Shown: positions 59,049 to 60,509 of the stretch, piece by piece | Numbering within the stretch: position 1 is the first letter of the stretch | How the letters are laid out: each line of letters begins with the position of its first letter | NCBI GenBank assembly: GCA_958348225.1 | Contig: CATVYG010000010.1 | Span: 1-60,509, forward strand | DNA: 60,509 nt | Source: an uncultured Collinsella sp. | GTDB taxonomy: Bacteria > Actinomycetota > Coriobacteriia > Coriobacteriales > Coriobacteriaceae | Reading direction: 5' to 3' | Translations under genes and position numbers: made by a program | Notes under the pieces: generated by a model | What the model saw: only the letters and a program-made list of their open reading frames with translations | Told to the model about the DNA's origin: nothing | Database searches by the model: none

Positions 59049-59112
59049 TTCACTTGGGACGTCAGCCTGCTAGGATGTAGAGCGGACTTTAGCTATATAA
59101 GGAGTATCCGAC

Positions 59113-60330
59113 GTGTCTATGCGTACCGATGATTTTGACTATAACCTGCCCGAAGAGCTCATCGCCCAGGCGCCTGCCGAGCCGCGCGACTCCTGCCGCC
59201 TGCTGGTGGTTGATCGCAAAGGCTCCGAGACAGGAACGCCGCTAGAGCATGGCGGCACCGTCGAACACCGCATCTTCCGTGACATCATCGACTATATCGA
59301 GCCGGGCGACGTGCTCGTCATCAACCAGACGCGCGTGATGCCGGCCCGTCTTATCGGTCGCAAGGTGGGCTCGGGTGGCGTGGTCGAGACGCTGCTGCTC
59401 AAGCGTCGCGAGGATGTTGACCCGCTGGGTCACGTTTGGGAGTGCCTGGTCAAGCCGGGCAAGCGCCTAAAGCCCGGTGCTCAGATTGAGTATCGTGCGG
59501 GCGGCGCCCATGCGCCCGAGGGGGCTCCCGTAGTGCTGACGGCCGAGGTTGTCGACTTTGTCACCGATAGCCGCGGCGGCCGCCTGGTGCGTTTTGAGCC
59601 GGCCGGTTGCAATGCCGCCGGCGATCCGCGCACGCTCGACGAGGCCATCCATGCTGCCGGCCACGTGCCGCTGCCGCCCTACATTACCGATTACGAGGGC
59701 GATCCTGAGAAGTACCAGACCGTCTACGCCATGAAGGAGGAGCACTCGGCCGCTGCTCCCACGGCTGGCTTGCACTTCACGCCCGAGCTCATGGCCGCTA
59801 TCGAGGCCAAGGGTGCCAAGTTTGCCGCCGTCGAACTCGAGGTGGGCATCGATACCTTCCGCTTGGTGGAGGAGGACGACCCTACGCAGCACGTCATGCA
59901 CACCGAGCGCTACCACGTGTCGCAGGAGGTTGTCGACGCCGTGCATAAGGCCAAGGCCGAGGGTCATCGTGTGATCGCCGTCGGCACTACCGCGGTGCGC
60001 TCGCTCGAGAGCGCGTTTGACACGGACGCGCCGGTGTCCGATCCGGCTGTGACGGCGCGCTATTTTGAGGGCCGCGAGGACGGGGCCGACACGCTCGGCC
60101 GCGGTGACATCGTGGTGCGCGAGAACGCCACGACGCAGCTTTACCTCATGCCCGGCTCGACCTATCACGTGGTCGATGCGCTGATCACGAACTTCCATGT
60201 GCCGCGCTCCACGCTCATGATGCTCGTGAGCGCGCTTGCCACCCGCGACCAGATCATGGATGCCTACGCCGCTGCCATCGAGGAGCGCTACCGCTTCTTC
60301 AGCTTTGGCGACGCCATGCTCATTTGTTAG
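59113..60330 (+). CDS. queA: S-adenosylmethionine:tRNA ribosyltransferase-isomerase QueA
   Basis: Makes epoxyqueuosine from preQ1-tRNA by transferring the ribose of SAM. Product of 405 residues, usual length. Family segments: MRTDDFDYNLPEELIAQAP, VINQTRVMPARLIG, HVPLPPYI, SAAAPTAGLHFTPEL, VGTTAVRSLESA, NFHVPRSTLMMLVSAL. GTG 59113 is chosen (AAGGAG eight bases upstream); ATG 59119 is also open. The 60329 hairpin follows. Confidence 0.95.
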   Translation: MSMRTDDFDYNLPEELIAQAPAEPRDSCRLLVVDRKGSETGTPLEHGGTVEHRIFRDIIDYIEPGDVLVINQTRVMPARLIGRKVGSGGVVETLLLKRREDVDPLGHVWECLVKPGKRLKPGAQIEYRAGGAHAPEGAPVVLTAEVVDFVTDSRGGRLVRFEPAGCNAAGDPRTLDEAIHAAGHVPLPPYITDYEGDPEKYQTVYAMKEEHSAAAPTAGLHFTPELMAAIEAKGAKFAAVELEVGIDTFRLVEEDDPTQHVMHTERYHVSQEVVDAVHKAKAEGHRVIAVGTTAVRSLESAFDTDAPVSDPAVTARYFEGREDGADTLGRGDIVVRENATTQLYLMPGSTYHVVDALITNFHVPRSTLMMLVSALATRDQIMDAYAAAIEERYRFFSFGDAMLIC

Positions 60331-60357
60331 TTACGCGGTTCTACGAACCGCGTAACT
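60329..60357 (+). terminator. Perfect hairpin after queA
   Basis: AGTTACGCGGTTC, loop TAC, GAACCGCGTAACT: 13-bp perfect arms overlapping the queA stop. No T tract, so it may be a 3' stabiliser, not a true terminator. Confidence 0.55.
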
Positions 60358-60370
60358 GCTCGACGCTGCG

Positions 60371-60467
60371 CGGGTCGCATTTGGACAATCTGACGTTCAA
60401 CTTCAAGGGCGCGACCAGAAGGTCAGCGCCCTTTCGTTTCACGTCACCTTGTCTCAAATGCGGCCCG
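60371..60467 (+). other. Structured intergenic element, copy 2
   Basis: Outer 13-bp stem (60371-60383 with 60455-60467), bulged T at 60454, stem GACAA/TTGTC, internal loop TC opposite CC, stem TGACGT/ACGTCA, and inner hairpin GGGCGCGACC-AGAA-GGTC-A-GCGCCC (60407-60431). The plan, bulge positions and internal loop equal those of 23760-23857 while the stem bases differ. Confidence 0.5.
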
Positions 60468-60509
60468 CTCGCTCATATGACCCAATCCGCTGTCAAGAGC
60501 CACAATGGC

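Overview
The window looks like a chromosomal segment from a high-GC, anaerobic, gut-type actinobacterium of the class Coriobacteriia, most like Collinsella. This is inferred from the GC-rich coding style, a formate/one-carbon gene set (fhs, fchA, folD), a superoxide reductase-like protein, QueH instead of QueG, class III fructose-bisphosphatase, an AddAB-type recombination nuclease, LAxTG-type surface proteins and a cobalamin riboswitch. Species cannot be fixed from the sequence alone. Coding density is high, with genes on both strands. I see no tRNA, rRNA, CRISPR array, prophage or intact insertion sequence.

Layout. 1-6.8 kb: M42 aminopeptidase, a helix-turn-helix/HipA-like kinase, mnmA, cysK with a divergent Rrf2 regulator, a small holin-like membrane protein and a YerC/TrpR-like regulator. 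6.9-21.1 kb: a rightward block for DNA work: addB-like and addA-like helicase-nuclease genes, dnaE, and a SWIM/SNF2 helicase. 21.2-26.2 kb: superoxide reductase, a NadE-like protein that appears to have lost both active sites, then overlapping ruvC-ruvA-ruvB. 26.3-33.8 kb: fhs, a membrane protein with T-R-V motifs, a CDF cation exporter, a zinc-ribbon protein, a SHOCT protein, a hicA-hicB toxin-antitoxin pair and a tiny PH-like protein. 33.9-37.3 kb: a Tat-exported phospholipase C-like surface protein split by an in-frame amber codon, and a lipoprotein. 37.7-43.4 kb: fchA-folD, a 226-bp MITE-like inverted-repeat element, a C69 dipeptidase, and a phasin-like/UbiB-kinase pair. 43.4-48.6 kb: the most striking unit, a promoter, cobalamin riboswitch and two genes for DUF4430 (transcobalamin-like) surface proteins, closed by a terminator. 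48.6-60.5 kb: two GtrA-like membrane proteins, class III fbp, degV, a putative TIM-barrel protein, a 56-residue membrane peptide, an RsmB-like methyltransferase, an atypical methionyl-tRNA synthetase, a DUF3267 protein, and queH-queA.

How genes fit together. fhs, fchA and folD convert formate and tetrahydrofolate to methylene-tetrahydrofolate. AddA/AddB-like and RuvABC cover double-strand-break processing and Holliday-junction branch migration and cleavage. QueA and QueH finish queuosine in tRNA, and MnmA thiolates the same wobble position in other tRNAs. The riboswitch-controlled DUF4430 proteins look like a B12-responsive cell-surface capture system.

Most notable for follow-up: (1) the riboswitch plus DUF4430 operon; (2) two diverged copies, 36 kb apart, of a structured intergenic element with compensatory stem changes and conserved bulges (23760-23857 and 60371-60467); (3) the doubly degenerate NadE-like protein next to ruvC; (4) the amber-interrupted phospholipase gene; (5) one helix-turn-helix module shared by an orphan HipA-like kinase and a HicB antitoxin, with a paired operator upstream of hicA.
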